Source: Lactimicrobium massiliense
Lineage (GTDB): Bacteria; Bacillota_I; Bacilli_A; Erysipelotrichales; Erysipelotrichaceae
Reading direction: 5' to 3'
Length of the DNA stretch: 64,000 bases
Assembly (NCBI RefSeq): GCF_900343155.1
Contig: NZ_OUNG01000001.1
Location: forward strand, 496,001 to 560,000
In this document: one piece after another, positions 40,882-49,330 of the stretch
Layout of the letters: each line of letters begins with the position of its first letter
How positions within the stretch are numbered: the stretch's first letter is position 1
Translations under genes and position numbers: made by a program
The notes under the pieces: generated by a model
What the model was told of the DNA's origin: nothing
Databases searched by the model: none
The model's input: only the letters and a program-made list of their open reading frames with translations

Positions 40882-42624
40882 TTATTTCAGTGCTGAGGCA
40901 ATGGCATTGCCGGCAATCCTGCCAAAGACAAAGCTGTCACCAATACCGGAGCCATCAATTCTCTGCGTGCCATGGAAGCCGCCAGTTACCTCGCCTGCAG
41001 CATACAGGCCTGCAATCGGCTGTTCCTGTTCATTGAGAACATGTGTATTCTCATCAATCAGAATACCACCCATAAAATAGTGGGCACCAACACCATACTT
41101 GAAGCCATAGACCTTGCCGCTGGCATCTACTGCGGTTGGATTCTGTCTGCCATACGCATCATCAGTGCCATCCGCAATATCATCATTGTAAGCAGAAACT
41201 GTCTTTGCCAGCGTATCGCCATCAATGCCAAGCTTCTCACCAAGCTCTGACAGGGAATCTGCCTCCTGTACATAGCCTGCGCTCATGATCTGTTTTATAT
41301 CATCGTTGAGATCATTTTTGCCAAAGATCATATAAGCATTGCCATTGGGCTGCTGCAGAATTGCATCTCCCGCTTCAAACTGCTCAGCTGTAAATCTTTC
41401 CGCATTGTCATTGACAATGACTGCGCCATCCAGGCTCATGCCGCCTGGCAGCTTATTTGGTGTGCACATACCATAGCCGGAAATGACAACCGGGAAAGTC
41501 TGAATGGCATCCAGATCCACAGCCTTGGCACCCACAGCCTGGGCCATGAGCAGTCCTTCACCCGTCGTCGGCGCAATTTCATCCGTTGTCGCATTAGCAA
41601 GCTTTGGATTCACTTTTGCAAGCAGTTCCTGATTGTGGCCAAAACCGCCTGTTGCCAGCAATACAGCCTTGCCGGTAAACTCTCTTTCCTGACCATCATC
41701 ACAATCTGCCTTGATGCCAGTCACCTGATCATCCTGGGTGATCAGACTTATGGCATCGGTATTTTTATATACGGTCACATCCCGCTTGGATAATGCGGTT
41801 TCCATCGCATTTGTCAGTGTAATACCTGTAGAACCATCCGCATCTGCCTGCAGCATATAGTAATTCTGAACAGCATTGCGCGGATCTTCCTGGATATCCA
41901 CCTTGAAATCAACGCCAAGATCACTGTTCATCCAGTCAATCACACTGCCGCTGTTTTCCGCAAATGCATCCACGAGATTCTTACGTGCTTCTGTATTCTG
42001 TGACTGCAGATTCTCCAGTCCTTCTACCGAAGCGCCTGCATCCTTGTACTGCTGATCATTCAGCTGTACCTGGGAATCTGCCGCATTAATCCCATTGGCA
42101 GCAGCCGGTGTATTGCCGCCAAGGTTGTCACTCTTTTCCAGCAGGATGACACTGTCTCCCTGGTCCGCCAGGGTCACGGCTGCTGTCATGCCGGCTGCAC
42201 CGCCGCCGACAATAATCACATCCGCATCAGTTGTGCTGTAATCATTGCCTTCTGCAGATACGGCGGCAGTCGCTGCGGTGCCGCCAGCCTGGGCAATCGC
42301 ATCCTTCAACGCCGTCACATAGGCATTGCTGGAAATGGTTGCCCCGCTGACCATGTCGGCAGGCACAGCCTGATTATCAATTGTCTCCTGAATCAAGGTA
42401 TCAATGGCTGCTGTCCCAATGCCCTGCGTCTCCTGATTTTCCGTTGTGATCTTTTCAATATTGTCAGAAGTAAAGGTGACATGCAGTGTCACATCACCAT
42501 TTCTTCCCGCAGCTGTGGCAGTGTACTCACCTGCCTTATACTTAGCTGCAGATGGGCCAGAGCCGCATCCTGACAGCAGTAAGGCAATACACCCGACTGC
42601 CGACGCAAATCTTCTTGTCTTCAT
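40882..42624 (-). CDS. Secreted FMN/FAD flavoprotein reductase (fumarate-reductase-like lipoprotein)
   Basis: 580 residues. A lipoprotein signal with lipobox LLSG-Cys20 places it on the outer face of the membrane. Residues 30-105 are an FMN-bind domain with the flavin-transfer motif SGATISS (Thr96 would carry covalent FMN). Residues 130-580 are a FAD reductase of the FrdA/urocanate-reductase class: DVIIVGGGAAGMTAA, AAGEVTGGFHGTQRIDGSGIGDS. Such proteins use extracellular electron carriers to reduce acceptors like fumarate, urocanate or cinnamates; which one cannot be read. Divergent LysR gene upstream. Confidence 0.92.
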   Translation of the reverse strand: MKTRRFASAVGCIALLLSGCGSGPSAAKYKAGEYTATAAGRNGDVTLHVTFTSDNIEKITTENQETQGIGTAAIDTLIQETIDNQAVPADMVSGATISSNAYVTALKDAIAQAGGTAATAAVSAEGNDYSTTDADVIIVGGGAAGMTAAVTLADQGDSVILLEKSDNLGGNTPAAANGINAADSQVQLNDQQYKDAGASVEGLENLQSQNTEARKNLVDAFAENSGSVIDWMNSDLGVDFKVDIQEDPRNAVQNYYMLQADADGSTGITLTNAMETALSKRDVTVYKNTDAISLITQDDQVTGIKADCDDGQEREFTGKAVLLATGGFGHNQELLAKVNPKLANATTDEIAPTTGEGLLMAQAVGAKAVDLDAIQTFPVVISGYGMCTPNKLPGGMSLDGAVIVNDNAERFTAEQFEAGDAILQQPNGNAYMIFGKNDLNDDIKQIMSAGYVQEADSLSELGEKLGIDGDTLAKTVSAYNDDIADGTDDAYGRQNPTAVDASGKVYGFKYGVGAHYFMGGILIDENTHVLNEQEQPIAGLYAAGEVTGGFHGTQRIDGSGIGDSFVFGRIAGNAIASALK

Positions 42625-42698
42625 GTTTTTTCTTTCCCTCTTTCGGGATTATTGTAAATTTCACAAAGGACGGAAGGAATTGCCGGATTGTTGCCGCA

Positions 42699-42719
42699 AT
42701 GGTAACCTATAGTTACCAT
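42699..42719. promoter_or_regulatory. Palindromic LysR-type operator over the regulator's own start codon
   Basis: Perfect inverted repeat ATGGTAAC / GTTACCAT with five bases between, containing the T-N11-A pattern of LysR boxes. Its last two bases are the first two of the LysR start codon. Probable autoregulation and control of the divergent reductase gene. Confidence 0.7.
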
Positions 42720-43605
42720 GAATACAGAACAGTTGAAAACATTTCTGCTCACTGCCGACAAAAGCAGTTTTTCCAAGGCAGAGCAGGACAGTCACCTGAG
42801 CAAGCAGGCCATGATGAAGCAGATTGACAGCCTTGAAAAAGAGATCGGTGTCCCACTGTTTCTGCGTTCTCATACCGGTCTGAAACTGACCGATGCCGGC
42901 AGGATCTTTTATGATGGTGCAAAAGAAATTCTGCAGAAAGAAGAAAAACTGATGGCAGCCTGCAGAAACACAATCGGAGAAAACAGCATCCGTATAGGAG
43001 CACTTCAGCACCAGATTCTTCTTGATCCTGTCAATGAAATCTTTGCCAGGAAATACCCTGACATACAGCTGATCAGGGTAGTCCATCCCAATCATTCCGG
43101 TGAATGGAAAGTTGCTAATCATATTCAGGACATTGCGGAAAGCTTCATTACAGACGCGCCTGCGTTTGATGACTGCACATTCGTTCGGCTCACCACACAG
43201 CCATACTATGCTGCCATGGACCAGAACCATCCATTGGCCGGACACACCAGAATCAATCTGCAGCAGATGACCGTTTATCAGGTTTCCATCTTCGGGCTGA
43301 TGGTCATGAAGGATTACATTGCCGAAATGAAAAAGGCATTCTGCCATCACCCGGAAAACCTGATCATCCGCAGCGATGTTGACAATCAGGTGGAAGCAGC
43401 CTTTTCACTGCATGGTACGCACCATATCATCATTGGCGCCAATCCGTTTATCCGCAAAATTGACGGGATCAAAACGATTCCTCTGGATACAGGCTGGCAG
43501 AGAACCTATGGCATTCTCTATAAAAGCCCTGCCTCTGCTGCCCTGCAGAAGTATATTGATACAGCAATTGATGTGTATGCCGCCCAAAACAAAAAATCCG
43601 CCTGA
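42718..43605 (+). CDS. LysR-family regulator, probably of the flavoprotein reductase
   Basis: 295 residues. The N-terminal winged helix (MNTEQLKTFLLTADKSSFSKAEQD, LSKQAMMKQIDSLEKEIGVPLFLR) is followed by a periplasmic-binding-like effector domain. No Shine-Dalgarno lies before the ATG; a TATAGT ends four bases upstream, so the mRNA may start at or near the codon. Divergent from the secreted reductase gene with 93 bases between, the classic LysR-target layout. Effector unknown, perhaps the reductase substrate. Confidence 0.88.
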   Translation: MNTEQLKTFLLTADKSSFSKAEQDSHLSKQAMMKQIDSLEKEIGVPLFLRSHTGLKLTDAGRIFYDGAKEILQKEEKLMAACRNTIGENSIRIGALQHQILLDPVNEIFARKYPDIQLIRVVHPNHSGEWKVANHIQDIAESFITDAPAFDDCTFVRLTTQPYYAAMDQNHPLAGHTRINLQQMTVYQVSIFGLMVMKDYIAEMKKAFCHHPENLIIRSDVDNQVEAAFSLHGTHHIIIGANPFIRKIDGIKTIPLDTGWQRTYGILYKSPASAALQKYIDTAIDVYAAQNKKSA

Positions 43606-43611
43606 GCGGAT
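43591..43611 (-). terminator. Terminator of the tRNA cluster
   Basis: On the minus strand ATCCGC (43606-43611) pairs with GCGGAT (43596-43601), tetraloop, then TTTTTTG. It overlaps the last codons of the convergent LysR gene. Confidence 0.85.
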
Positions 43612-43618
43612 CTATCTA

Positions 43619-43689
43619 AGCGAGTGATGAGAATCGAACTCACGTATGCAGCTTGGAAGGCTGCCGTTCTACCATTGAACTACACTCGC
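43619..43689 (-). tRNA. tRNA-Gly (anticodon TCC)
   Basis: Acceptor GCGAGTG/CACTCGC, anticodon stem GCAGC/GCTGC, loop CTTCCAA giving TCC, T arm with TTCGATT. Last of six tRNAs. Confidence 0.95.
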
Positions 43690-43702
43690 ATACAATCAGA
43701 GG

Positions 43703-43775
43703 TGTCTCGGAAGGGAATCGAACCCTCGACCCACTGATTAAAAGTCAGTTGCTCTACCACCTGAGCTACCGAGAC
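43703..43775 (-). tRNA. tRNA-Lys (anticodon TTT)
   Basis: Acceptor GTCTCGG/CCGAGAC, anticodon stem ACTGA/TCAGT with loop CTTTTAA, T arm GAGGG-TTCGATT-CCCTT. Confidence 0.95.
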
Positions 43776-43795
43776 AGCAGTGGAATAAAACAAGG

Positions 43796-43867
43796 CTGGG
43801 GCAGCGAGGTTCGAACTCACGAATGAGGGAGTCAAAGTCCCTTGCCTTACCGCTTGGCTATGCCCCA
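43796..43867 (-). tRNA. tRNA-Gln (anticodon TTG)
   Basis: Acceptor TGGGGCA/TGCCCCA, the U1-A72 pair usual for tRNA-Gln, anticodon stem AGGGA/TCCCT with loop CTTTGAC. Confidence 0.95.
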
Positions 43868-43918
43868 ATCTGCCCTATATCTATATATCACACATAACAG
43901 TGTGTCAGAATCAAAACG

Positions 43919-44000
43919 TGGAGACGGGTGGTTTCGAACCACCGAACCCAGAGGGAGCAGATTTACAGTCTGCCGCGTTTAGCCACTTCGCTACGTCTCC
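43919..44000 (-). tRNA. tRNA-Tyr (anticodon GTA)
   Basis: Acceptor GGAGACG/CGTCTCC, anticodon stem GCAGA/TCTGC with loop CTGTAAA, and a long variable arm, as expected for bacterial tRNA-Tyr (82 nt). Confidence 0.95.
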
Positions 44001-44003
44001 AGA

Positions 44004-44078
44004 GTGCCGACAATAGGAATCGAACCTACAACCTACTGATTACAAATCAGTTGCTCTGCCAATTGAGCTATGTCGGCA
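44004..44078 (-). tRNA. tRNA-Thr (anticodon TGT)
   Basis: Acceptor TGCCGAC/GTCGGCA, anticodon stem ACTGA/TCAGT with loop TTTGTAA, T arm TTCGATT. Second tRNA-Thr of the window. Confidence 0.93.
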
Positions 44079-44086
44079 AACAATGG

Positions 44087-44159
44087 TGGAGGTTAACGGG
44101 CTCGAACCGCTGACCCTCTGCTTGTAAGGCAGATGCTCTCCCAGCTGAGCTAAACCTCC
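44087..44159 (-). tRNA. tRNA-Val (anticodon TAC)
   Basis: Acceptor GGAGGTT/AACCTCC, anticodon stem TCTGC/GCAGA with loop CTTACAA. First gene of the tRNA operon. Confidence 0.95.
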
Positions 44160-44185
44160 ATTACCTTTTATCAAGGTGCTGGATT

Positions 44186-44214
44186 AATATACCACAGCTG
44201 TATTCCTGCGTCAA
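44186..44214 (-). promoter_or_regulatory. Promoter of the tRNA operon
   Basis: TTGACG (44209-44214) and TATATT (44186-44191) on the minus strand are exactly 17 bases apart, 26 bases before tRNA-Val. Confidence 0.9.
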
Positions 44215-44239
44215 CACACTTTTTTGCCAGCATGCCCTC

Positions 44240-46630
44240 TCAGGGCAGAACAATCTTCTGTGATTCTGAAAAGAACGTCACATACCCCTGCAGCGATTCC
44301 GCCTTCTTCTTCAGACTGCGTGCACCGGCATACACATAAATTCTGGCTTTGCCCTTGCCATTGCGTGCTTCCTGGATCAGATTCTCGCCCGCTGAATTGC
44401 CATCAAACGCAATCACAACCGATGGTCTTCTTTCAAAGATCTCATAGTTAAAGCTCTTATACAGGGCTGCTCCGATCGTCTCTGGTGAAATCCGGATCTT
44501 CACATGATGTTCCCGCAGATGATGAATCTGGCCTTCTTTCAGACGTGATGGCACAAAAGCATATACCTCACAGCCATGGGCATGTTCAACAGCGTATTTT
44601 TCATAGGCGGACAGTGTGTGGCCGACCACCAGAAAATGGCGGGCAGAATCCAGCCGGCTCAATGCATCCTGTAACAGATGCTGGGCTTCCGGCTGCACTC
44701 TGGTCTTTCTTTCTTCGGTATTAAAGCTGCCTCCGGCAATGATCACCGGGATTCTGTCCAAAGGCAGTGCATGAATCTGTTCTTTCAGCATCATACTGCT
44801 GTCCTGCAGGCCATCCTGTATCAGGTGTACATCTGCCACCGGCAGTGACATCCGCTGCATAAAGTATTCCTGCAGGCTCATGTTCTGCAGCAGTTTCTTC
44901 TGCACATCCATCTTTCTTGCAAAGCAGGCAAGCTGCTTTGTCATCACATGTTCTTCTGCCATGCGCATCTGTCTCATTTCATCATGACTCAAATGCAGCA
45001 GTCTTGCCAAGGCAAGCTGTTCATCCATGCTGTTGGTGCCATAGATGCCCGCACCATCGGTCCCCTGTACGCAGGCAATGCCATTTGCCAGATAGGTGCG
45101 CAGCGGATGACGGGAAATGGTTGTCAGGTTGTTCAGACGGACATTGCTGGTGATCTGAAACTCCAGCACAATGTGATTGTCAGCCAGATCTTTCAGCAGC
45201 TTCTTTCCCCGTTCACTGTTCAAAGCAACGGTATACAGACCATGGCCAAGACGCATCTCAGGCATCTTCTGGCCTGGAGCCAGACAGTCTTTGACACAGG
45301 CAATCGCATGGCTCATGTTCACCTTCAGAGAATCATTCTCACCGGCATGAATACGGATGACAAACCCATCTTCCCTTGCAGCAATCTGATCAATAGCCTT
45401 GAATAACGGTTTCAGTGTCTGGATATCATTGATTTCTTCCCCGACAAAGTCACACCCGGCCACATAGGGATCAGATGCCACTGCTGAAAGAACAGACAGA
45501 TTCTGGATGAGATAGTTCTTTGGCATCTGCTCAATGCCCTGCAGAGGAATCCGGCGCATGGCAGCCAGGAAGCGGATTGTTACGCCGGTTTCCTGCATGA
45601 TCGCAGGCATAGCCTCATGAACTTCTTTAAGCATGTCAAAAGCAACCGGATTTTTGACCAGGGTTGTATCACTGATTTCGGCGTAGGTCACACCCTGTTT
45701 CTGATAGGTGCGGCCAATCCATAACAATTTGCTTTGAAACAAGGAGAAATGCGCATAGCGGGGATCTTTCTGATCCTTGCGCATCTGCAGCACATTGTCC
45801 CGCACATCTCTGTCCGGAATCTTTTCACAGTCATGCAGCACAATCTTTTTCTCACACGGGACACCCTTGGCAAAGACATAGCGGTATTGATAGACCTTCT
45901 CCAGATTGGTGAAGACGGCCTGGCCATCCTTCAGAATAGACAATGAGATCCGGATTTTGACAATGTTAGCCTCGGCATGATCGAGATTGTTCAGGATCAG
46001 GTCTGCAAAGTTCAGATAGGTCATATCCTCTGCCTGACGGGCTGTTCTGCCCGCTTTATTTCTGGCGAAGGTATCCAGCAGATACTTCATCTGTGCATCA
46101 TTGACTTCCAGATTCAGCTTGCGGATCAGATACAGCGGATAGCGGATCTGATGGGCAATGCCAAGGGCAATCAGGGTATCCGGACTCAGATTGGCATTCA
46201 TATGCGTATGCAGATCACTGTGGAACTTGCAGTCCGCAAATACATACGTCTTGAAGATCGTCTCATAGGCTCCGTATTTATACTGCTTGGTCTGTGACAT
46301 CAGTGTCTTGGCAATGGCCGGCACCGTGGCTTTGCATTCAATATGGCCATCCGGGTAGATATTGGCAATCTTGGTATCAGCCAGACGCAGCACATAGACA
46401 AGTTCATTATTGCCATCCACGTAACATGGCACTTCCCCGCGCATCACCTGCAGGCCGATGGTGTTTTCGTAAAGATCCGCCTTGCACAAATGGGCAAAGT
46501 TCCTGATCAGATTGCCCGTGTGATGATTAGGCGTAGAAAGCTCATAGTACAGCCTGCCATCCTCTGCCATCTGCAGAGAGACAATCATATCTTTTTCCTG
46601 ATCCAGAAAGAAATAGCCAAAGTCCTGCAT
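44240..46630 (-). CDS. Large adenosine-deaminase-like protein with C-terminal Rossmann/SLOG-like domain
   Basis: 796 residues, about twice a normal adenosine deaminase. After about 130 unrecognised residues, deaminase motifs follow in order: DLHTHMNANL (His141, His143), RIHAGEND (about 427-433), LGHGLY (His463), TSN (494) and GTDGAGIYGT (Asp525), so the metal centre looks complete. Residues 625-785 form a separate alpha/beta domain (PVIIAGGSFN, HFLVVGHTLSAYEKYAVEHAHGC, SVVIAFDG) that resembles nucleotide-binding SLOG/LOG folds; this last assignment is tentative. The ATG at 46630 follows GAGGTG; the gene is coupled to an upstream LysR gene. A nucleotide is the likely substrate; which one is unknown. 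Confidence 0.75.
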   Translation of the reverse strand: MQDFGYFFLDQEKDMIVSLQMAEDGRLYYELSTPNHHTGNLIRNFAHLCKADLYENTIGLQVMRGEVPCYVDGNNELVYVLRLADTKIANIYPDGHIECKATVPAIAKTLMSQTKQYKYGAYETIFKTYVFADCKFHSDLHTHMNANLSPDTLIALGIAHQIRYPLYLIRKLNLEVNDAQMKYLLDTFARNKAGRTARQAEDMTYLNFADLILNNLDHAEANIVKIRISLSILKDGQAVFTNLEKVYQYRYVFAKGVPCEKKIVLHDCEKIPDRDVRDNVLQMRKDQKDPRYAHFSLFQSKLLWIGRTYQKQGVTYAEISDTTLVKNPVAFDMLKEVHEAMPAIMQETGVTIRFLAAMRRIPLQGIEQMPKNYLIQNLSVLSAVASDPYVAGCDFVGEEINDIQTLKPLFKAIDQIAAREDGFVIRIHAGENDSLKVNMSHAIACVKDCLAPGQKMPEMRLGHGLYTVALNSERGKKLLKDLADNHIVLEFQITSNVRLNNLTTISRHPLRTYLANGIACVQGTDGAGIYGTNSMDEQLALARLLHLSHDEMRQMRMAEEHVMTKQLACFARKMDVQKKLLQNMSLQEYFMQRMSLPVADVHLIQDGLQDSSMMLKEQIHALPLDRIPVIIAGGSFNTEERKTRVQPEAQHLLQDALSRLDSARHFLVVGHTLSAYEKYAVEHAHGCEVYAFVPSRLKEGQIHHLREHHVKIRISPETIGAALYKSFNYEIFERRPSVVIAFDGNSAGENLIQEARNGKGKARIYVYAGARSLKKKAESLQGYVTFFSESQKIVLP

Positions 46631-46632
46631 AT

Positions 46633-47571
46633 TCACCTCTGCTGCATCTTCTTTGATTCCTGCTGCAGATAGTCATTCAGTTCCTGCACATACAAAGTTC
46701 CCATCTTGGACAGCGTGTTGTCCTTGCGGGTAATATAGCCGATCTCCATCGTACTGTTGGGATTGTTGGCATCCTCATAGGGAACTGCCACATAGTCATC
46801 CCCATTGAGCTCTTCACATATGATGCCCGAGCACAATGTATAGCCATTGAGGCCGACCATCAGATTCAGCATCGTCGCACGGTCATTGGTACGGATGATG
46901 CGCGGGTATTCATTGGTCGAAAGAATCTCTTCCGAGAAGTAAAAGGAAACGTTATCGCCCTGGTCAAAGCTCAGGCAGGGATATTTCTGCAGCTGCTCAA
47001 AGGAAATGGACTTCTGCTTAGCAAGCGGATGATTGCGGCAGATATACACATAGGCTCTGGCATCAATCAGATGATGAAAGACCAGATTGTTGGTCCGCAG
47101 CAATTTGGTAATTACCGGCCGGTTGAAATCAGACAGATACAGAATGCCGATCTCACTCTTGACACTGGCCACATCAGAGATCACTTCCCTGGTCTTTGTC
47201 TCCATGATGGCAAACTCATACTTGGACAGATCAAACTTCTTCACCATCTCGACAAAAGCTTTATCCGCAAAAGAATAATGCTGGGTGGAGACAGAAAACT
47301 TGATTTTGATATTGGAAGTGTCCTCATAGCGCTCCAGAAGGTCTGTATACTGCTGATAGACCTGGCGTGCATACTGCAGGAACTCCCGGCCGTCATTGGT
47401 CAGCGTCACGCCTTTGCCAGTACGGTTGAAAATCGTAATATGCAAAGACTTCTCCAGCTCCTGCAGGGCACTGGTCAAAGAAGGCTGTGACACATAGAGC
47501 TGCTCCGCGGCCTTGTTCAAAGATCCCGTTTCTGAGATCACGATTGCATAATGTATCTGCTGTATCGTCAT
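46633..47571 (-). CDS. LysR-family regulator cotranscribed with the deaminase-like gene
   Basis: 312 residues. Winged helix MTIQQIHYAIVISETGSLNKAAEQLYVSQPSLTSALQELEKSLHITIFNR (read in parts) and an effector domain of CysB/CbbR shape. GAGGG lies before the ATG. Its stop is adjacent to the deaminase start and the two are in one operon, unlike the divergent arrangement usual for LysR. It may be activated by a nucleotide or base. Confidence 0.88.
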   Translation of the reverse strand: MTIQQIHYAIVISETGSLNKAAEQLYVSQPSLTSALQELEKSLHITIFNRTGKGVTLTNDGREFLQYARQVYQQYTDLLERYEDTSNIKIKFSVSTQHYSFADKAFVEMVKKFDLSKYEFAIMETKTREVISDVASVKSEIGILYLSDFNRPVITKLLRTNNLVFHHLIDARAYVYICRNHPLAKQKSISFEQLQKYPCLSFDQGDNVSFYFSEEILSTNEYPRIIRTNDRATMLNLMVGLNGYTLCSGIICEELNGDDYVAVPYEDANNPNSTMEIGYITRKDNTLSKMGTLYVQELNDYLQQESKKMQQR

Positions 47572-47587
47572 GTACTATCCCTCTTTA

Positions 47588-47616
47588 TGAAAACAGGAAA
47601 GGTTTCCCCTTCCTGT
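47588..47616 (-). terminator. Terminator of the GltD-like gene
   Basis: ACAGGAA and TTCCTGT pair (47610-47616 with 47593-47599), followed by TTTC on the minus strand; it touches the stop codon. Confidence 0.8.
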
Positions 47617-48833
47617 CAGAATGATGCTTCAATCTCCCTGGCTGCTTCGATGCCATCATGAATGGCTGCTGCCACCGTCTTTGGTCCAAGATAGGCATCC
47701 CCGCACACATAAACCCGCTCATGATCACTGAGGTGGCTGGCAGTCGTATGCAGACCATCCAATGGCGCAAAATCAACCTTCTGACCGATCGCAGGTACAA
47801 CAAGATCACATACAATCTCATAATCACTGCCAACGGTCTCAATCGGTCTTGCCCGGCCGCTGTCATCCGGCTCTCCCAGATGCATCTTCACGGCATGAAC
47901 ACCAGTCACTCTGCCCTGCTCATCCAGAGACAACGACTTGATATTCTCCAGGAAAGCAAACTTCACGCCTTCCTTTTTCGCATCTTCAATCTCATCATGG
48001 TTTGCCGGCATCTCCTTCTCAGAGCGGCGGTAGACCACCGTCACATCATCCATCAGCCGAATCAGGCTGCGGGCACAGTCCATTGCCACATTGCCGCCGC
48101 CCCAGACAACCGCATGGCGATACTTCGTATGGTATTCTTCCTGCAGATGCAGAACATTCAGATCATACAGCAGCGAAAGGCCAGCTTTGCAGCCATCACC
48201 CTGCAGGCCATACGTATTCTCCGACTGGGCACCAATGCCAGCCAGAATACGGTCATACTCCTTCAAAAGCTCCTCTAAAGACACATCTCTGCCAACCATC
48301 GTACCAAAGTGGAACTTCACACCTGCTCTGGCAAGGTCATTGTAGATTTCCTGCAGATACGACTTGTCAAAACGATAGGAAGGAATCCCGCTGAAAATGG
48401 CGCCGCCGATCTCATCCAGCGCTTCATAAACTTCCACTTGGAAGCCTCTGCGCACCAGATACTTTGCGGCCGCAAGATTGGCAGGACCGGCACCGATCAT
48501 CGCAATGCGATGCCAATTGGCAGTGCCGCTGACTGTCTCATCAAAGCCGGAATCACTGATGGCCATTTCCAGCGAATGAATCTCCACCGGGACCGAACGG
48601 ATTGCCCGCACGCAGTGTCCCTGACACTGTCTTGCATAATCACAAAGACGGCATGTCAGCTGCGGAAATGGATTCACGCCATACAGGATTTCTCTGGCCC
48701 TGGCCATGTCATCTTCCTTGACGGCCTTGATATAGTCCCGGATATGATTATGCACCGGGCATCCTGTTTCACAGCGCGGCACCGGGCAGGACAAACAGTA
48801 CGCCGCCAGTTCTTTTGTATGTTCTTCAATCAT
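47616..48833 (-). CDS. NAD(P)-dependent flavoprotein oxidoreductase, glutamate-synthase small-subunit type
   Basis: 405 residues. N-terminal Cys clusters CLSCPVPRCETGCP and CRLCDYARQCQGHC hold two 4Fe-4S clusters, as in GltD. The FAD site is MIGAGPANLAAAKYLVRRG and the NAD(P) site VVWGGGNVAMDCARS; the C-terminal VYVCGDAYLGPKTVAAAIHDG closes the flavin fold. No gltA is nearby, so it probably feeds electrons to another enzyme. GAGGA lies seven bases before the ATG. It overlaps the upstream small gene by eight bases. Confidence 0.9.
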   Translation of the reverse strand: MIEEHTKELAAYCLSCPVPRCETGCPVHNHIRDYIKAVKEDDMARAREILYGVNPFPQLTCRLCDYARQCQGHCVRAIRSVPVEIHSLEMAISDSGFDETVSGTANWHRIAMIGAGPANLAAAKYLVRRGFQVEVYEALDEIGGAIFSGIPSYRFDKSYLQEIYNDLARAGVKFHFGTMVGRDVSLEELLKEYDRILAGIGAQSENTYGLQGDGCKAGLSLLYDLNVLHLQEEYHTKYRHAVVWGGGNVAMDCARSLIRLMDDVTVVYRRSEKEMPANHDEIEDAKKEGVKFAFLENIKSLSLDEQGRVTGVHAVKMHLGEPDDSGRARPIETVGSDYEIVCDLVVPAIGQKVDFAPLDGLHTTASHLSDHERVYVCGDAYLGPKTVAAAIHDGIEAAREIEASF

Positions 48834-49278
48834 GCTTTTTCCTCTTTGTATTCAGACTCCTGTGCACGGTGATATCCAGCTTTGCCAGTTCCTCATTCAC
48901 TTTCTGCCCATAGGCAAGAATCTCTTCGGCATGGGAATTGTCTGACAGCGCATCCATCAAAGCAGCCTGATAATCCCGCTTGTGAGCATCATTCAGCTTA
49001 TGCCAGGGAATATCCGACATATAGGAAATGATGCGGCGGTCCATCGGCAGCTTCCCCTGCATCAGAAGCACCGCAATCACCGGATAGCCAGGATATCCCT
49101 GCCAGTAGGTTGCCGGATCAGAAGAAGCATATGCCTCATCCTGCCAGCGCACTGTATACTCTCTGGCATCATCACTGGAATCCACCTTTGCCTCGTGATC
49201 CCCCATTGTCACACGCTCATCCGCAATCGCCGTAAAGGCCTCAAACACCTTCTGTGCCGGCGGCATCTTCTTCAGCAT
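48826..49278 (-). CDS. Conserved-looking protein of unknown function ahead of the GltD-like gene
   Basis: 150 residues, soluble, charged, with a Trp/Tyr-rich central part (WQDEAYASSDPATYWQGYPGYPV) and no known motif. GAGG lies nine bases before the ATG. A promoter (TTGAGG at 49325-49330, 17 bases, TATAAT at 49302-49307) overlaps the end of the MATE gene. It overlaps the GltD-like gene, so the two are probably cotranscribed. Confidence 0.78.
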   Translation of the reverse strand: MLKKMPPAQKVFEAFTAIADERVTMGDHEAKVDSSDDAREYTVRWQDEAYASSDPATYWQGYPGYPVIAVLLMQGKLPMDRRIISYMSDIPWHKLNDAHKRDYQAALMDALSDNSHAEEILAYGQKVNEELAKLDITVHRSLNTKRKKHD

Positions 49279-49301
49279 CCCACATCACCTCACTTACGGC
49301 T

Positions 49302-49330
49302 ATTATACACTGAATGCGATTATCCCTCAA
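49302..49330 (-). promoter_or_regulatory. Promoter of the GltD-like operon
   Basis: TTGAGG-N17-TATAAT on the minus strand, partly inside the last MATE codons, 24 bases before the start at 49278. Confidence 0.75.

Noticed and set aside
43619..44159. Repeat array or CRISPR-like pattern in the tRNA cluster
   Set aside because: The repeated GAATCGAAC motifs are the T arms of six tRNA genes.
44240..46630. RdrB of a RADAR defence system
   Set aside because: Size is similar, but no RdrA-type ATPase gene is beside it and the C-terminal domain does not look like RdrB.
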